A DNA stretch of 64,000 bases, from assembly GCA_022570795.1 (NCBI GenBank), contig JAKUDP010000001.1:992001-1056000 (forward strand), read 5' to 3'. The stretch is from Sphaerulina vaccinii. Taxonomy: Eukaryota; Ascomycota; Dothideomycetes; Mycosphaerellales; Mycosphaerellaceae. The notes under the pieces were generated by a model that had not been told where the DNA came from, searched no databases, and saw only the letters and a program-made list of their open reading frames with translations. Positions 1 to 10,876 of the stretch are shown here, one piece after another. Each line of letters starts with the position of its first letter. Position 1 is the first letter of the stretch. The translations under genes were made by a program, and so were the position numbers.

Positions 1-1
1 T

Positions 2-988
2 CAAGACGGAGAAATCATCTACATCCCACTATCCAAGTCTGCAACACGTTTACTAGTGACTGGCAAGGAAACCGACAATGCCTTTGCAGTAGTCGGCAGC
101 AGTGGTAGCCAGAGCGACCCTATCGGTTTCCATTTTCACAAGCACACACACGATGTGTTCCTCTGTCTGAAGGGCAATGTCAATGTCTGGGCAGACGATG
201 AAGCACGAGCAATGGGTCCTGGAGACTTTGCCAGTGTGCCTCCTAACTGCGTCCACCAATATCAAATTACAGGCAACCACAGCGAAATGCTCGGCCTTAT
301 CGTGCCCGGAGGATGGGAAGAGTTCTTCCGCTTCATCGGAGAACCCTACAACGGACCATGCTGGCCTCTAGACGATCAACGAAATGTCTTTGAGGTGCTT
401 ATTCCAAAGCTGAAGGCTGCTTCCGAACAGTTCGACATGATTCCTGTGAGGGAAAAGAAACAGTTCGATCCTCAACCCTGGAAAGAGACTGAGAACAGCC
501 TACCTGGAGAGCTGAAGCCTTACTTTTTGAAGAACGGAACTGGACCAGCATATCTAGCGGGAGGGGCGTTAGTGAGACCATTGATCACGACGAAGGAGAG
601 TGACGGAAAGTTCGTGATTGGTACCATCGAAGGATCTTCGCATCATAAGGAACAAGATGTTTTCACAGGACGGAAGTTGAAGTTCGCTGAGACACACCAC
701 GCGTTCCAAGTCACGGAAGGTGTCGTGGAATTCCACATTGGATCTTCTCCAGCAACTTTACTCCATGGCGGCGAACTAGTCTACGTACCAAAGGGCACAG
801 AGTTCAGCTACCAGATCAAATCGAGATATGCGAAGCTGTATTCTTTTGCAAGTGGGAAGGGCTTGGTGGAGTTGTTGATCAAGGTTGGAGAAAAACATGA
901 TTCACCCGTTCCACCTGAGAAGGCTAGCGAGTTCAAGACCGAACATCTGCATAGCTCTACTGGCGAGATCGGGCATGAGGTTTTGTGA
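2..988 (+). CDS. Bicupin dioxygenase-like protein (quercetinase family), 5' partial
   Basis: The reading frame is open to the left edge of the window and ends at TGA 986-988, so the start codon lies outside. The 328 visible residues form two cupin beta-barrels. The first has a metal-site-like HFHKHTHD stretch followed by a KGNVNVW strand and a PPNCVHQY second histidine motif. The second holds ETHHAFQVTEGVVEF. This layout resembles fungal quercetin 2,3-dioxygenases, bicupins that open a flavonol ring and release carbon monoxide. The usual glutamate of the first cupin motif seems to be aspartate here, so substrate and even catalysis are open. No signal peptide can be assessed because the N-terminus is missing. 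The gene is convergent with the RutA-like gene, with 58 bp between the stop codons. Confidence 0.82.
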   Translation, partial: QDGEIIYIPLSKSATRLLVTGKETDNAFAVVGSSGSQSDPIGFHFHKHTHDVFLCLKGNVNVWADDEARAMGPGDFASVPPNCVHQYQITGNHSEMLGLIVPGGWEEFFRFIGEPYNGPCWPLDDQRNVFEVLIPKLKAASEQFDMIPVREKKQFDPQPWKETENSLPGELKPYFLKNGTGPAYLAGGALVRPLITTKESDGKFVIGTIEGSSHHKEQDVFTGRKLKFAETHHAFQVTEGVVEFHIGSSPATLLHGGELVYVPKGTEFSYQIKSRYAKLYSFASGKGLVELLIKVGEKHDSPVPPEKASEFKTEHLHSSTGEIGHEVL

Positions 989-1046
989 GTCGACATAATG
1001 ATAGAATGGCATTGATCCGCATCTGTTCAGATCTGCACCTGTGCAC

Positions 1047-2209
1047 TCAGTACCGCCACCCCCTCTCATCCTGAACATTCATCCACTTCGACCTCTTCTG
1101 TCTACTCTTCATCAACGGCTGTATCCTCTCTCCGAACTTATCCAGTCCAACCAAGAAATCGTCAAACGTAAGCATTATGCCTTTCGTACCAGGCACCGCC
1201 GCTACTTCGTCAAGCATACCAGCAATTTTGGCATAAGATCCAACCAGTGTTCCCATACCCATGACAACAGCATTCTCTGGTCGAGCGATGTTCTTGGCTG
1301 TGGAGTTCGCATCGGCATTCTTATCTTTCCCAGATTGCGCTCCCACCCAAGCGACAGCTTCCGTATCAAGTCCAGCTCGATAGTGCTCCCACTTTATCTC
1401 CGCCGCATCGTCTGTCTCATCAGCAATGATCATAAAAAGAACATAAGACCCCACATCTCTTCCAGTCTGCTTAGTGGCTTCAACAAGCCTACTCGTCGTA
1501 GGTGCGAAAGCAGTAGGAGTGTTGACTCCGCTTCCCAGAGCGAAATTGAAGTCCGCCAACGTAGAAGCGAACTCAATGCCCCTCCCACTTTGACCAGCCG
1601 CAACAATCTTGATATCTCCATTCTTCGGACGAGGCGAAAGTTTACAATCTTCCATCGTGAAATGCTTGCCTTTCAAATTGCTGGAACCAGTAGTCCAGAG
1701 ATCTCGCATTACTTGGACGTATTCCGTTGCGTAGTCATAGCGATAGCCGAAGTAGGAGTCTCCCGGCCAGAGACCCATTTGAGAGTATTCGGCGCTTTGC
1801 CATCCTGTTACGATATTTACGCCGAAACGACCCGGGGCGATTGAGTCTATGGTTGAAGCCATACGTGCTACAAGAGCGGGCGGGAGAGTCAAAATCGCTG
1901 TGGAGGCGAAGAGCTTGATTCGAGATGTTACGGCTGCGAGGGCGGACATGAGAGTAAAGGACTCTAAGTTCTGGTCCCAGAATTCTGATGGACCTCCGAA
2001 ACCTCGAAGTTTTATCATCGAGAGGGCGAAGTCAAGGCCTGCGATGTGTTAGTTGGTGACATCTGAAGTTCTGGCCCTCTCATACCATAGTGCTCTGCCT
2101 TCTGTACGACTTGCTTATTCAGCTCGAAACTGGGCTTGTACTGGGGCGAAGTCGTAGAGACGAGCCAGCCATTGTTTCCGATCGGGATGAAGACGCCAAT
2201 GTCGACCAT
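1047..2209 (-). CDS. FMN-dependent pyrimidine monooxygenase, RutA-like
   Basis: The gene has two exons, 2209-2086 and 2038-1047, with a 47-bp intron (gtatga...cgcag). Splicing restores HYGLDFALSMIK exactly as in bacterial RutA. The product is 371 aa, close to the family length. It is a luciferase-fold flavin monooxygenase; conserved stretches include IGVFIPIGNNGWL at the N-terminus, RFGVNIVTGWQ, the FALGSGVNTPTAFAPT region and GTLVGSYAKIAGMLDEVA. In bacteria RutA opens the uracil ring using FMNH2 and O2, yielding ureidoacrylate (via its peracid). No partner gene (rutB-F, flavin reductase) lies in this window, so the fungal route is unknown. The start at 2209 matches the family N-terminus. Family identity is very secure; use of uracil as substrate is inferred. 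Confidence 0.93.
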
Positions 2210-2831
2210 CGTTCAGTGGGTATATGCCAGTGCAGTGAGTGGTTAGCAGACCAATACAGCTCACCTCTGAGGTGAAGTCCTGGAGCAATATCTCGTGCCT
2301 TCTGCTATTGGCTGCTACCTGATGGTATAGATAGGCATGCCGAACGGCTAGGATTGCGAATGCCGATAGCACAGCTATACCAAGGGCTACTTTGCAGCGA
2401 CTGCAGAGCGCGGCGGCCAACAGGGGCTGATAAGATAGGCCTGCATTTGGGCAGCTATAACTCCAGCGCTGCGACTTGCTCGAGTCTTGGTCGGTCTATC
2501 AGGCAGTTATCCTGTATATCCGTACCGAGATGGAGATGTTGGATGTTGATGGATGTGTCTTGGAGGAAAACTGGAAGGCGCGACTGACTGAAGTGAGCAT
2601 TTATGCACGGCTGTGCAAACTCTGTTCGCGCTACATTACTGCACAACTCCACTACGCGTTTCATATTCACTTAGCACCTGCCTACATGTCCATCCTGTCT
2701 ACAGATGATATACATCCCGTCGTCCCCATCATAACTTCCAGCAATACCTCTTACCACCCGGTTTCCAGGGTCATCGCATATATGTCGCGCCAAGGAGCAT
2801 CCTGGCTCAAGCTCGACTTCATGCATTGAAG

Positions 2832-2879
2832 TCACGTCGTACAATGTCATAGCGATCACGTCGTACAATGTCATAGCGA
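2832..2879. repeat. Tandem repeat, 2 x 24 bp
   Basis: Two perfect adjacent copies of a 24-bp unit beginning tcacgtcgtacaatgtcata occupy 2832-2855 and 2856-2879. The unit lies in intergenic DNA. No function is apparent. Confidence 0.9.
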
Positions 2880-3654
2880 GTAGTCAATGGGCAATAATGG
2901 TGCTCTTATATCACATCAACAGTGCCTTTATTCACCGGCGGAGCGCTGGACCAGCAGGTCTCTATTCAGGGCGCTGGGACTCGACCAATGGCTCCCAAAG
3001 AAAGCCACTCATGATCAGAGAAAATCTCTGAGCGAGACGACAAGCAATCGAGATACTGCCAGAGGTCATCGAGATACGCGCAGTCCTGGGTATAACCCAT
3101 GATCTGGAAGGCACACGCATACCACAGTACGCATTGTAGCCTGTCTCCCTATGCTGGACGATGACATCGCCTTTGCCGTCCTCTACCTGCCATCGTGAGG
3201 TAGACCAGATGAAGACACTGCAACGCTGGGTGGCAATCACATGTCAAGGACGGCCTGCAATACCAGCCGTTCCGTTATGCTATGACACAACAGCTTTTGA
3301 GCAGCTCTTCCGTGGGTTCTGGAGCCTCGGTGGGGTGGAAAGTATGCAACTGACCTGGTGACCAGGTACTCGGAGCTGTCGCAAGAACAAAGAAGCCAAT
3401 GACAGAACGAGCCTTCGTGTCGAGAAGCCGTTTTCGTCTGTCAAAGCCCGCTATTCAGGAGTATTGGCTCGTCATAGCTCTCTTCTTCCTTCTTCCAAAG
3501 GGAGACGTGGCTCGTTCGAGAGCATTCTGTGGCGCTGTTTCTGCTAGGAAGGCGTGCGAAGAGCACCTGCCACTTCGATCATCGCTCCCATTGCGTCACT
3601 GCTTCTGTGGCACACAAAAGGCCCCTCGATTCATCCCACTTCTACTTCTTCATC

Positions 3655-3728
3655 ACAACGACAAACAATCAACACAACACAACACACTTCCAAACCAAAC
3701 CAAACAACCACACAAAAACTCCATCAAC
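3655..3728 (+). promoter_or_regulatory. A/C-rich 5' leader of the Grg1-like gene
   Basis: The bases before ATG 3729 are almost free of G and rich in CAAC and AACC runs, ending in ccatcaac before the start. Such unstructured leaders are typical of strongly expressed fungal genes. The transcription start site is not visible, so the limits are approximate. Confidence 0.4.
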
Positions 3729-4092
3729 ATGTCTGCACCAAACGCTGATAAGCCAAACGAGGGCATCGTCGGCCAGATCGGTAAGCCATCTATGTGAACG
3801 TCCACGGCACTGCGTGTCCAGACAGTTCCTCAAAAAGATACTTCTAAAGTTCATCGACTAACGTTACTTTCTAATAGGCAACACCATCCAGAACGCTGCC
3901 AACTACGTTTCCGAGACTGTGCAGGGCAAGTCCGCTGAGGCATCAAAGGAGGCCAACAAGGAGCAGGCCAAGGGCAACACCCCAAACAGCAGCATTGGTG
4001 ACCGCGTCTCCGGTGCCACTGGTGCCATCAGTGACAAGCTCGACCAGAGCAAGCACGAGGCCTCTGCCTCTGCCAACAAGAACTCCATCTAG
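3729..4092 (+). CDS. grg1: Glucose-repressible/stress protein of the Grg1 (CCG-1) family
   Basis: Two exons, 3729-3780 and 3878-4092, are separated by a 97-bp intron (gtaagc...ctaatag). The product is 88 aa, hydrophilic and rich in Ala, Ser, Lys and Asn, with no signal peptide or membrane segment. The stretch ANYVSETVQGKSAEASKEAN is the hallmark of the Grg1 family, known in Neurospora as grg-1/ccg-1, a very abundant small transcript that is glucose-repressed, clock-controlled and stress-induced. The protein is probably intrinsically disordered and its biochemical role is unknown. The A/C-rich leader fits high expression. Regulation by glucose or the clock is inherited from the family, not shown here. 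Confidence 0.88.
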
Positions 4093-4855
4093 ATCAACAA
4101 CACCTACGATGGCATGAGATACGGCAGCTTTTCCACTTCCCAAGCTGAGCTACGACACCTAGCAGCAGTACCGCTACGGACTTGTCAATACCTTCGAGAC
4201 AGAGGAGGATTATCGTGATAGAGATATAGCCAGCAGAATCAGAACCTATTGAAACTGAACATTTTCTTGTCTATCATCGTCACATTTTACCACATCCAAC
4301 TGCTAATCACCGCATGCTCCCTACAGCAAGAGCGTTCAGCATGGCTCTCATTTCTTCACCGGAGACACTCGAGATTCTGGAAGAACAGCTGTCCACTCAT
4401 CTTGACCCGTGTCTGGACGACAACCGGGTTCGTCCAGAAGGGCCGACCAGGCTAACGAGTGGAGCTAGTAGCTCTCATGTCACAAGTCTCCTGCATCGAG
4501 ATCTTGTATACGGCACTTTCCATGAGCGATCAATGTGCGTGGTACTTCTGTTTCCAGGGTACAAGTCGTTCTCGAATTGTATACACATTCGAATCGGCGC
4601 ACTAGACAAGTCGTGTGGAGCGAGCACATCAGCTTGTCGAGGACATTGGTCGACCACAGGCTATGAATGAATGAATCTGGACAGTGAGCAGATTGTGATT
4701 CTGATGGCTCGACTCAATGCTATCTACACATCTACAGTCTGCTGATTTTGTCGACTTTCCTGTCCTAAGTATGTCCACGTCTCATCATGGGTTAAATAAG
4801 GCCCTCTCGGCCTTAAAGATCCTCCCTATCAACCTCAAGCATCGAGAGACCAAAT
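4093..4855. other. Convergent intergenic region
   Basis: This region holds the 3' ends of the Grg1-like gene and of the triosephosphate isomerase gene. No coding frame has family character. An A/T-richer stretch at about 4240-4300 could be the 3' untranslated end of the Grg1-like transcript. Confidence 0.45.
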
Positions 4856-5659
4856 CTACTGCTTCGCATTGATGATATCCACAAACGCAGGCTTCAGACT
4901 AGCACCACCAACAAGGAAACCATCAATATCAGCCTCCTTAGCGAGCTCCTTGCAGTTCTTCTCAGAAACACTGCCACCGTAGATGATTCTCGTCTTCTCC
5001 GCAGCCTCACTTCCAAGCTCCTTTCCGATCCACTCACGAATACCCTTGTGTACGGCTTGAGCCTGCTCAGTAGTAGCGACCTTGCCAGTTCCAATGGCCC
5101 AAACAGGTTCGTATGCCACAACGACCTTCGACCAGTCCTTCACGCTGTCAGACACGGCCTTGAGCTGCGCAAGCACAACCTCCATAGTCTTATCGCTCTC
5201 CCTCTGCTCCAAAGTCTCTCCACAGCAAAGAATAACACCCAGTCCACCATCAAGTGCGACCTTTGTCTTGCTTCCGACAAACTGATTCGTCTCTTGGAGG
5301 ATAACACGACGTTCAGAGTGTCCGAGAATAGTCCAAGTGATGTTGCTGTCCTTCAACTGCTCGACAGAGATCTCACCAGTGAAAGCTCCATTGGGCTTGT
5401 CAAAGACGTTCTGGGCTGCGACTTCGATTCCTGAACGGAGGTGTTCGCGGGTGAGGAGGAGATAGAGAGCTGGAGGTGCGATTACGACTTCGGTGTTGGG
5501 GTCGACTTTGGCGTCGTTGAGGTGCGAGACGATTTCCTTGATCTTGGAGACGGAGCCATTCCTGTATTGTCATTAGCATTTGTATGGAAGTTGTGATGGA
5601 TGGTGATGGTGGGGTACTCACATTTTGAAGTTGCCGCCGACGAAGAATTGACGTGCCAT
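4856..5659 (-). CDS. tpiA: Triosephosphate isomerase
   Basis: Two exons, 5659-5622 and 5561-4856, flank a 60-bp intron that splits codon 13; splicing yields MARQFFVGGNFKMNGS. The product is 247 aa, the normal length for this TIM-barrel enzyme. It interconverts dihydroxyacetone phosphate and glyceraldehyde 3-phosphate in glycolysis in the cytosol. Catalytic elements are visible: the N-terminal lysine in NFKMNG (residue 12), the histidine in LGHSERR (about 95), the glutamate in AYEPVWAIGTG (about 165) and the phosphate-binding YGGSVS and GFLVGGASL loops. The intron right after the catalytic lysine is placed with confidence because both flanks match the family. Nothing is unusual. Confidence 0.98.
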
Positions 5660-6405
5660 GATTGCGGTGTTGGGAAGTTTCTGATTTTGGTAAGCGTAGT
5701 GTTGTTAATGCTTGATCTGTGCTTGCAAAGTTGTTCTGTTAAGATCAAGAAAAAGTGTCGCCTGTAGTGAGGGGCATTGTCGAAGCTCAACGTCACGTCA
5801 CGCCGAAGAAGTTCCTCTCGGAGAATCTCGGGCTTCTTGATGAGGTGAGGTGAAGTAAGATGATACTATTGCTGTCTGCCTGCTCTCGAGCTATAGCGAA
5901 GCTGATCTGACCTGATATGACACCACGGTAGTCATAGTTCTACACTTCTTACCCGACCCACCTGATGCTACTAGTACATGTGCGCCAACCTGCTTGCGAA
6001 AGCCCGGCGATGCTGTATTCATCCGGATAGTGGAAACAACATCCAACAATAACAACGAAGAAGCAAAGCAGTAATGCAACAAAAAGGAAAACGGAGCCTC
6101 CCGAGATCCTGTCCATTCCTCGCGCTTTTGCTGTAGTTCCGCCGATGTTCGTACAGTATGTCGTGCGCGCCCGAGCCGGCACCTTACCCTTGAGGAGGTA
6201 ATCCGACTCACCGTGATATGCATTTCAGTCGAGCTTGAGGTGATGGTATCGAGGTGGTGTGCAGGGTGTGTAAGGCACATCTCACCGTGTCCAGAGCGTT
6301 TCGAACTGTAAAGTGAGTGGCTGCCATGAGCTGCACCGATCAGTATACTTACCCTTGGGTGTGAAGTGGTTAGTTGGGAGGGTCTTACCATGCTCGGTAC
6401 TACCA
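5660..6405. other. Intergenic region between TIM promoter and U1-70K 3' end
   Basis: Both flanking genes are on the minus strand, so this segment carries the TIM promoter and the downstream region of U1-70K. Short open frames on the minus strand show no family features and no convincing start or splice context. I see nothing else. Confidence 0.45.
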
Positions 6406-7520
6406 TTAGTAGCGTCGTCTTTGTCGCGAGTCGTCATACCCACCCTCGAATGGCCGTTTCGAACCACTGTTGAAGTCGCGATCACGGTCACGATATCCTC
6501 CACCACCACGACGATCATCGCCTCCTCCTCTTGGAGGCAGGGGCTCGAAGTTGGCGTTGTCTCTTCCACCGCCGCCGCCTCCTCTTGGTGGGCCACGATC
6601 ATCGCGACCTCCTCCGAAGCCACCTGGTCCACGTGGACCAGACGGTGCTCCGTCTGGTCCGCCATACCCAACGCCACCGTAGCCCCCGCCTCCTCCTCTG
6701 AAGCCGCCACCACCACCTCCTCCTCTGCCACCGCGGAATCCACCTCCTCGTCCGCCGCGGTCGCTGAAACCACCTCGAAAGCCGCCGCCACGGAATCCAG
6801 GACCTGGAGGTGGACCACCGAAGCCAGCCGCAACTCGGGGAGGAGCGCGCGTGTAGTGTCGACCACCGAGACCGCCGCCGAATCGTCGTGGGCGCCAGCC
6901 TTGGACAGTTCGGCCTCTTTCGACATCGACCAGGACTAGACGATTACGAATGTGGAGTCGCTCGCATTCCTTGTACGCGGCTGGGAACATGTTAGCAGAT
7001 ATACCTTACATAGCGCAGTTGGAGGTGCTATACCCTTCATGTCCTTCTCGCGCTCAAACAGCACAAAAGCGTAGCCTCGAGGCTTGCCTTTCGCCTTCTC
7101 GCTACGATCCGTGACAATTCTCACTCTCTCAATAGGTCCAAACCGTCCAAATTCCTTCTCCAGATCCTTAGTACTGCAGTCGTATGGTAATCGGCAGACG
7201 AATAATGTCTTGAATGCGTCGCCACGGATATTTTCATCCTCGGCGGGTTTGTACATCTCCTTGTGGCCTTCTTCGAGCAGCCATTTTTGCTTGGCTTGTT
7301 GTTCCAGAATCATGCGGTCGCGCTTTTGCAGGCCACACTCGGTGATGGTGTCATTTTTGGCTTCTTCCACCTTCTCCTTTAGTGCAGGCAGGAACTGCGC
7401 AACGCCATCAATGCGATGTGTTCTGCGATCTCCAGGCGCATAATCGGCAGGGGGCATATAACGAAGAGGCGGTCGCGGCTGGAACAGCGCCAGGAGGTTG
7501 TGTGGGAGGCGATCAGTCAT
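6406..7520 (-). CDS. U1 small nuclear ribonucleoprotein 70 kDa (U1-70K)
   Basis: Exons 7520-7034 and 6980-6406 flank a 53-bp intron; splicing joins EKDMK to AAYKECERLHI inside the RRM. The product is 353 aa. The N-terminal segment MTDRLPHNLLALFQPRPPL is the conserved U1-70K family start. A single RRM has RNP2 (LFVCRL) and RNP1 (RGYAFVLF), followed by the signature VLVDVERGRTVQGWRPRRFGGGLGG. The C-terminal 150 residues are glycine/arginine-rich with many RGG and GGRG repeats instead of the metazoan RS/RD tail. The protein binds stem-loop I of U1 snRNA and acts in 5' splice-site recognition in the nucleus. A start seven codons upstream (7541) is in frame, but 7520 matches the conserved beginning. 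Confidence 0.95.
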
Positions 7521-8636
7521 GTCTGCTGCTGTTATGCGCAAAGGCTATGAAGCCTGCGCGGAGGGTGGTGTTGTCGTCGCCGTCAAGTTCTTATCTGGCG
7601 CGCGTATTGTGGTGAGTCTTATGCCCGGGTAAGTACAGAAGTATAGTACAGATGGGCGGATGGCGAATGTGCGCGCTGGCAATGCGCGAAGTGTGTTGGT
7701 AGTCCTATGGATGAACACGCGATGAAGAAAGGAGCTCTTGAGTCTTGCCAAGAAATGCCCAACAACGACTTCACCCAACGTTCGCAGCTTCCTTGGACTT
7801 CAACATCTACATCTGTTGAAGATTATTAGGAAATCGTACTGTCTCCTTAGGTGCTCGAGTCCAAGACAACGCAATTTATACCACTCTCCCATGGCAGCCG
7901 GTCTTAGCGACGCGCTTGACCTCGACTCACAAGCATGATTAGGAATAATAGCTCAGTGGAAAGTGGCCTCATACGATGATTTTGTGCTAGGAAAGAGCGG
8001 TCAGAGTCTATGCCATGAATGCTTCGCGATATCTGAATATGGGTTCGAGCGACCAAGACTCGAAGGACGTCGTCATTGCCACTGCTCGCAACCTTGGAGA
8101 CCGGCTGCACTCAAGCCTTCATGCCGGCCTTTCGATGCAGTCTCTGCGTAGCCAAATCCGATCGTATTAGCAGATCGAGGTTGCTTATATGAGCTCAGAC
8201 AAGGCAAGATCGCGGAGAAGCTGGCCATTCGACCGCTTGGGGTCAGACGCTGTTCGAGGGCCTTTTCTCGGCTGAGCCAATGTCAACGGGCGTTGCCTTC
8301 TTGAACATGAGTTCCAACCAGGCCGCTGAATGTACATTCGTGGTGGCATTCCGGGTTCTCGATTGCTCAGAGGAACTTGCTACTTTTGGATGTACACCTA
8401 AAGGAGCTGCATTGGATCATATCGTGCAAGAGCGAAGTTCCAGTGAGCTGGGCCTGCAGAACGGCGAGTGCAAGTGCAGTCGAGCTCAAATCAACCATCA
8501 CTGCTCTGTTGGATTGACACATCTTTCCTCCTATACCCTTACAACCACCTTGCAGACTACGATCACCATACCACGATCACCATACCACGATCACCATACC
8601 ACAAGCTCACGACATCATCGAGCATCGCACACAGAC
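7521..8636. other. Intergenic region with a short tandem repeat
   Basis: This segment separates the divergent U1-70K gene and the unrecognised gene at 8637. Open frames are short and of ordinary chance character. The three-copy 14-bp repeat listed separately lies just upstream of ATG 8637, in the presumed promoter or leader. Confidence 0.4.
8559..8600. repeat. Tandem repeat, 3 x 14 bp
   Basis: Three perfect copies of acgatcaccatacc run from 8559 to 8600 and end 36 bp before the ATG at 8637. They are probably in the 5' leader or core promoter of that gene. Confidence 0.9.
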
Positions 8637-9575
8637 ATGGACTACAGCGGCATTCCACACGATGGACCACAAATCAAGAAAGACGCGAGAGACGCCATGA
8701 GACTGTTCGGAGAGCAGCATGTCCTGCTAAGTACGTGCAACGCGCCGAGCTCGAGATACGACTAACAGACTTGCAAGACCTCGGATATGATTGGCTCCGC
8801 GGGACTTTGGAACGCTGTGGCTGGTCCGAAGCTTCGGCGCTCATTGTGTCAAAGGAGATGCTCTACCACTGGAAGAAGCAGCAGAGGTAAGCAGTAGTAG
8901 GCCAAAGGCATCCCCTCTCACTGAGCCTGAGCCTGCTGAGGCGACAGCCCAGAGACAGACCCGTTGAAACACATTCGCATTGCTCAGAGACACTTGCTTA
9001 CCTTCTACCTACTACTTTGCAGAGAGAGCAACACACGCTACCGCCGTAGCAAAGCCGATCCAAGGGACAAGTTCCACATCGATTCCATGCAACAGTTCTC
9101 GGACGATGTCTTCTTCCTCTCTACCCTTCCTGGCGGCCACAAGCATGCTCGAGAGGTACTCGGTAATGTCTTCTTCGACCTCACGGATCCTGAGAATCTT
9201 CAAGGTGCCGAGCTCACGTCCTACTGCGGCAAGTTCGACGAGCTAGTTCTGCTCATTGTTGACGAAATCGAAGCCTCCACATTGAGTGAAGCAAACCCGA
9301 CAAAGTGGCTTGACTGGATCAGGGCCGACCGAAACAATCCAGACCTCTGGAAATGGGCAATGAAAGAATTCAACCTGGACTGGGTCAGCCTATATTATCC
9401 AGACTCTCACGCCTGGTTGGAGGATTATTGGAGACAGCACAAAGCCGCGACCCGCCAGGTCTTTGCCAACGTCGTTGATTATAACCCTAAATTTGGCTGG
9501 TTTCCAGAAGAGATCTCGTGCATGATCCAGGACGAATTTTATGACCGACAAGCCAGCTACCGGTGTGAGGATTGA
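8637..9575 (+). CDS. Hypothetical protein, three exons
   Basis: I do not recognise this gene. The proposed exons are 8637-8730, 8778-8886 and 9023-9575, with introns of 47 bp (gtacgt...ctaac...aag) and 136 bp (gtaagc...tttgcag). Phases match at both joins and the conceptual product is 251 aa. It starts MDYSGIPHDGPQIKKDARDA and is acidic and tryptophan-rich in its C-terminal half (KWLDWIRADRNNPDLWKWAM, DWVSLYYPD). No signal peptide, membrane helix or catalytic motif is visible. Exon 3 is the most secure part. An alternative acceptor at 8768 keeps the frame but sits too close to the CTAAC branch site. It could be a cytosolic or nuclear protein of a lineage-restricted family. Confidence 0.6.
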
Positions 9576-9718
9576 AGAGACTGAGGGCATGAGGCGACAG
9601 ACATGCGCAAATGCTTTTGATACGGATATGGAGATACTTGCATCGATAGGCCATCGAAGGCCATAGTATCATCGAGACGAGGGACAGCTTCAGAATGGCT
9701 AATTGGGTTTTCTTATGT

Positions 9719-10876
9719 TCATGATTGAACAACGGGGCGGGCTGTAGGATTTCGCATCCACTGAGCCAAATAGTCGCCGTCATTCCAATCATCTTTCTCC
9801 AGATCATAATATCCACGCTTCCCCAGGGATCTAGGTACGATGCCTAGCGCTCGACCTGTATGCGTTAGTAAGGCATGGATATGTGAGCAGATCGCTGTGC
9901 ATACCATTGACGGTCCTGTCAGATGCCAAATGCATTGCCGCCATGCCAGCATCCTCGATCTCACAGAACTCAATTCCGGCTGCTTTTGCTTGATCCCAGA
10001 GCTCTTCTGGACCAATCCGAGTCGATATGAACCTACTGCCGAGTCAGCTGAGTATGTTGTCGAGATGAAGGTGTTGCATACCATGGTGCGATAAGGTTAA
10101 TACGGATCTTCTGCTCTGGACCTGATCGCCGAACACTTTTCACTATACCTCTCACTCCATGCATTGTACTGTGGTGCTCCTTTGTGATCAAGATAGCCAG
10201 ATAGACTAGAAGTCATGATAATACATCGGTCTCTGTTTTCGCCTTCTGGTTGTTTCGGAAAGTGGTAAAGCGCTAGCTTGACTGTATAGAACACTCCAGT
10301 GAGATTGGCGTTGAGAGTGTTCAGTGCGGGCGGTAGTAGCTCTCCACTGAAAATAGTAGGTAGAAGGGTTAGCAAGTATCTCTAAAAACGCAGGCTGTCT
10401 TATCGAGTGTCTGTCTTTGAGCGCAGCACCCCAGTGGATGTGAGCTCAGTAAGACACTGTCAATAGCGCACGCCTTCTGCCTGCTACACTTACTTGGCAT
10501 CCTCTTTGTGGAACAATACATCGTCCTCTACCTCACCAATACCAGCATTCGCGATAACGACATCGATGGTCTTGCTGGGTGACTTCTCAAGTGCTGTCTT
10601 GAAGAGTTTGACTTGGTTTTGCCAGACTAGAACGTCTCCGGGCACGAAAGCGACTTTGTCGTTTCCAATCTCGTTTGCCAGCTTCTCTCCTCGATCTACG
10701 GACAGGTCGCTGAATGTTACGAATGCTCCAGCGGCTACGAAAGATCGCATGTATTGTTCGCCAATACCTGAAGCTCCGCCAGTGAGCACTACACTCTTGC
10801 CTGTCAGTGTACTGAGATCAGGAGCCGCATCATTAGGGATAGCCTGTGCTTTGGTGAACTCAGTGGTGATACTCAT
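9719..10876 (-). pseudogene. Short-chain dehydrogenase/reductase with frameshift at the YxxxK active site
   Basis: Four exons are evident: 10876-10494, 10346-10082, 10032-9905 and 9855-9719. The introns are 147, 49 and 49 bp with good GT/AG signals. Every part matches a classical SDR: the cofactor motif TGGASGIGE, NAGIGE, the catalytic-serine strand IIMTSSLSGYL, then PQYNA, and after the break GVRGIVKSVRRSGPEQKIRINLIAPW. Between the catalytic tyrosine (QYNA) and GVRG only 4 nt remain where 12 are expected (about 10158-10162). The 8-nt loss removes the catalytic lysine and shifts the frame. Splicing cannot repair this. The rest is well preserved, so the lesion is recent or a sequence error. 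Intact relatives are NAD-dependent alcohol or prostaglandin-type dehydrogenases. Confidence 0.8.

Larger units (their letters stand above)
2210..3728. other. Intergenic region, no supported gene
   Basis: This stretch lies between the divergent RutA-like and Grg1-like genes and must hold both promoters. Only short frames occur and none forms a recognisable protein or a convincing spliced model. It contains a two-copy 24-bp tandem repeat, listed separately. The last 70 bp are the A/C-rich leader of the Grg1-like gene. Confidence 0.5.

Noticed and set aside
6313..6939. Plus-strand Ser/Thr/Ala-rich frame of 208 codons
   Set aside because: It is antisense to the glycine/arginine-rich tail of U1-70K, whose low-complexity codons suppress stops on the other strand.
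8731..8768. 38-bp intron with acceptor directly at CTAACAG
   Set aside because: The AG would be only a few bases from the branch adenosine; the acceptor at 8777 keeps the same frame with normal spacing.
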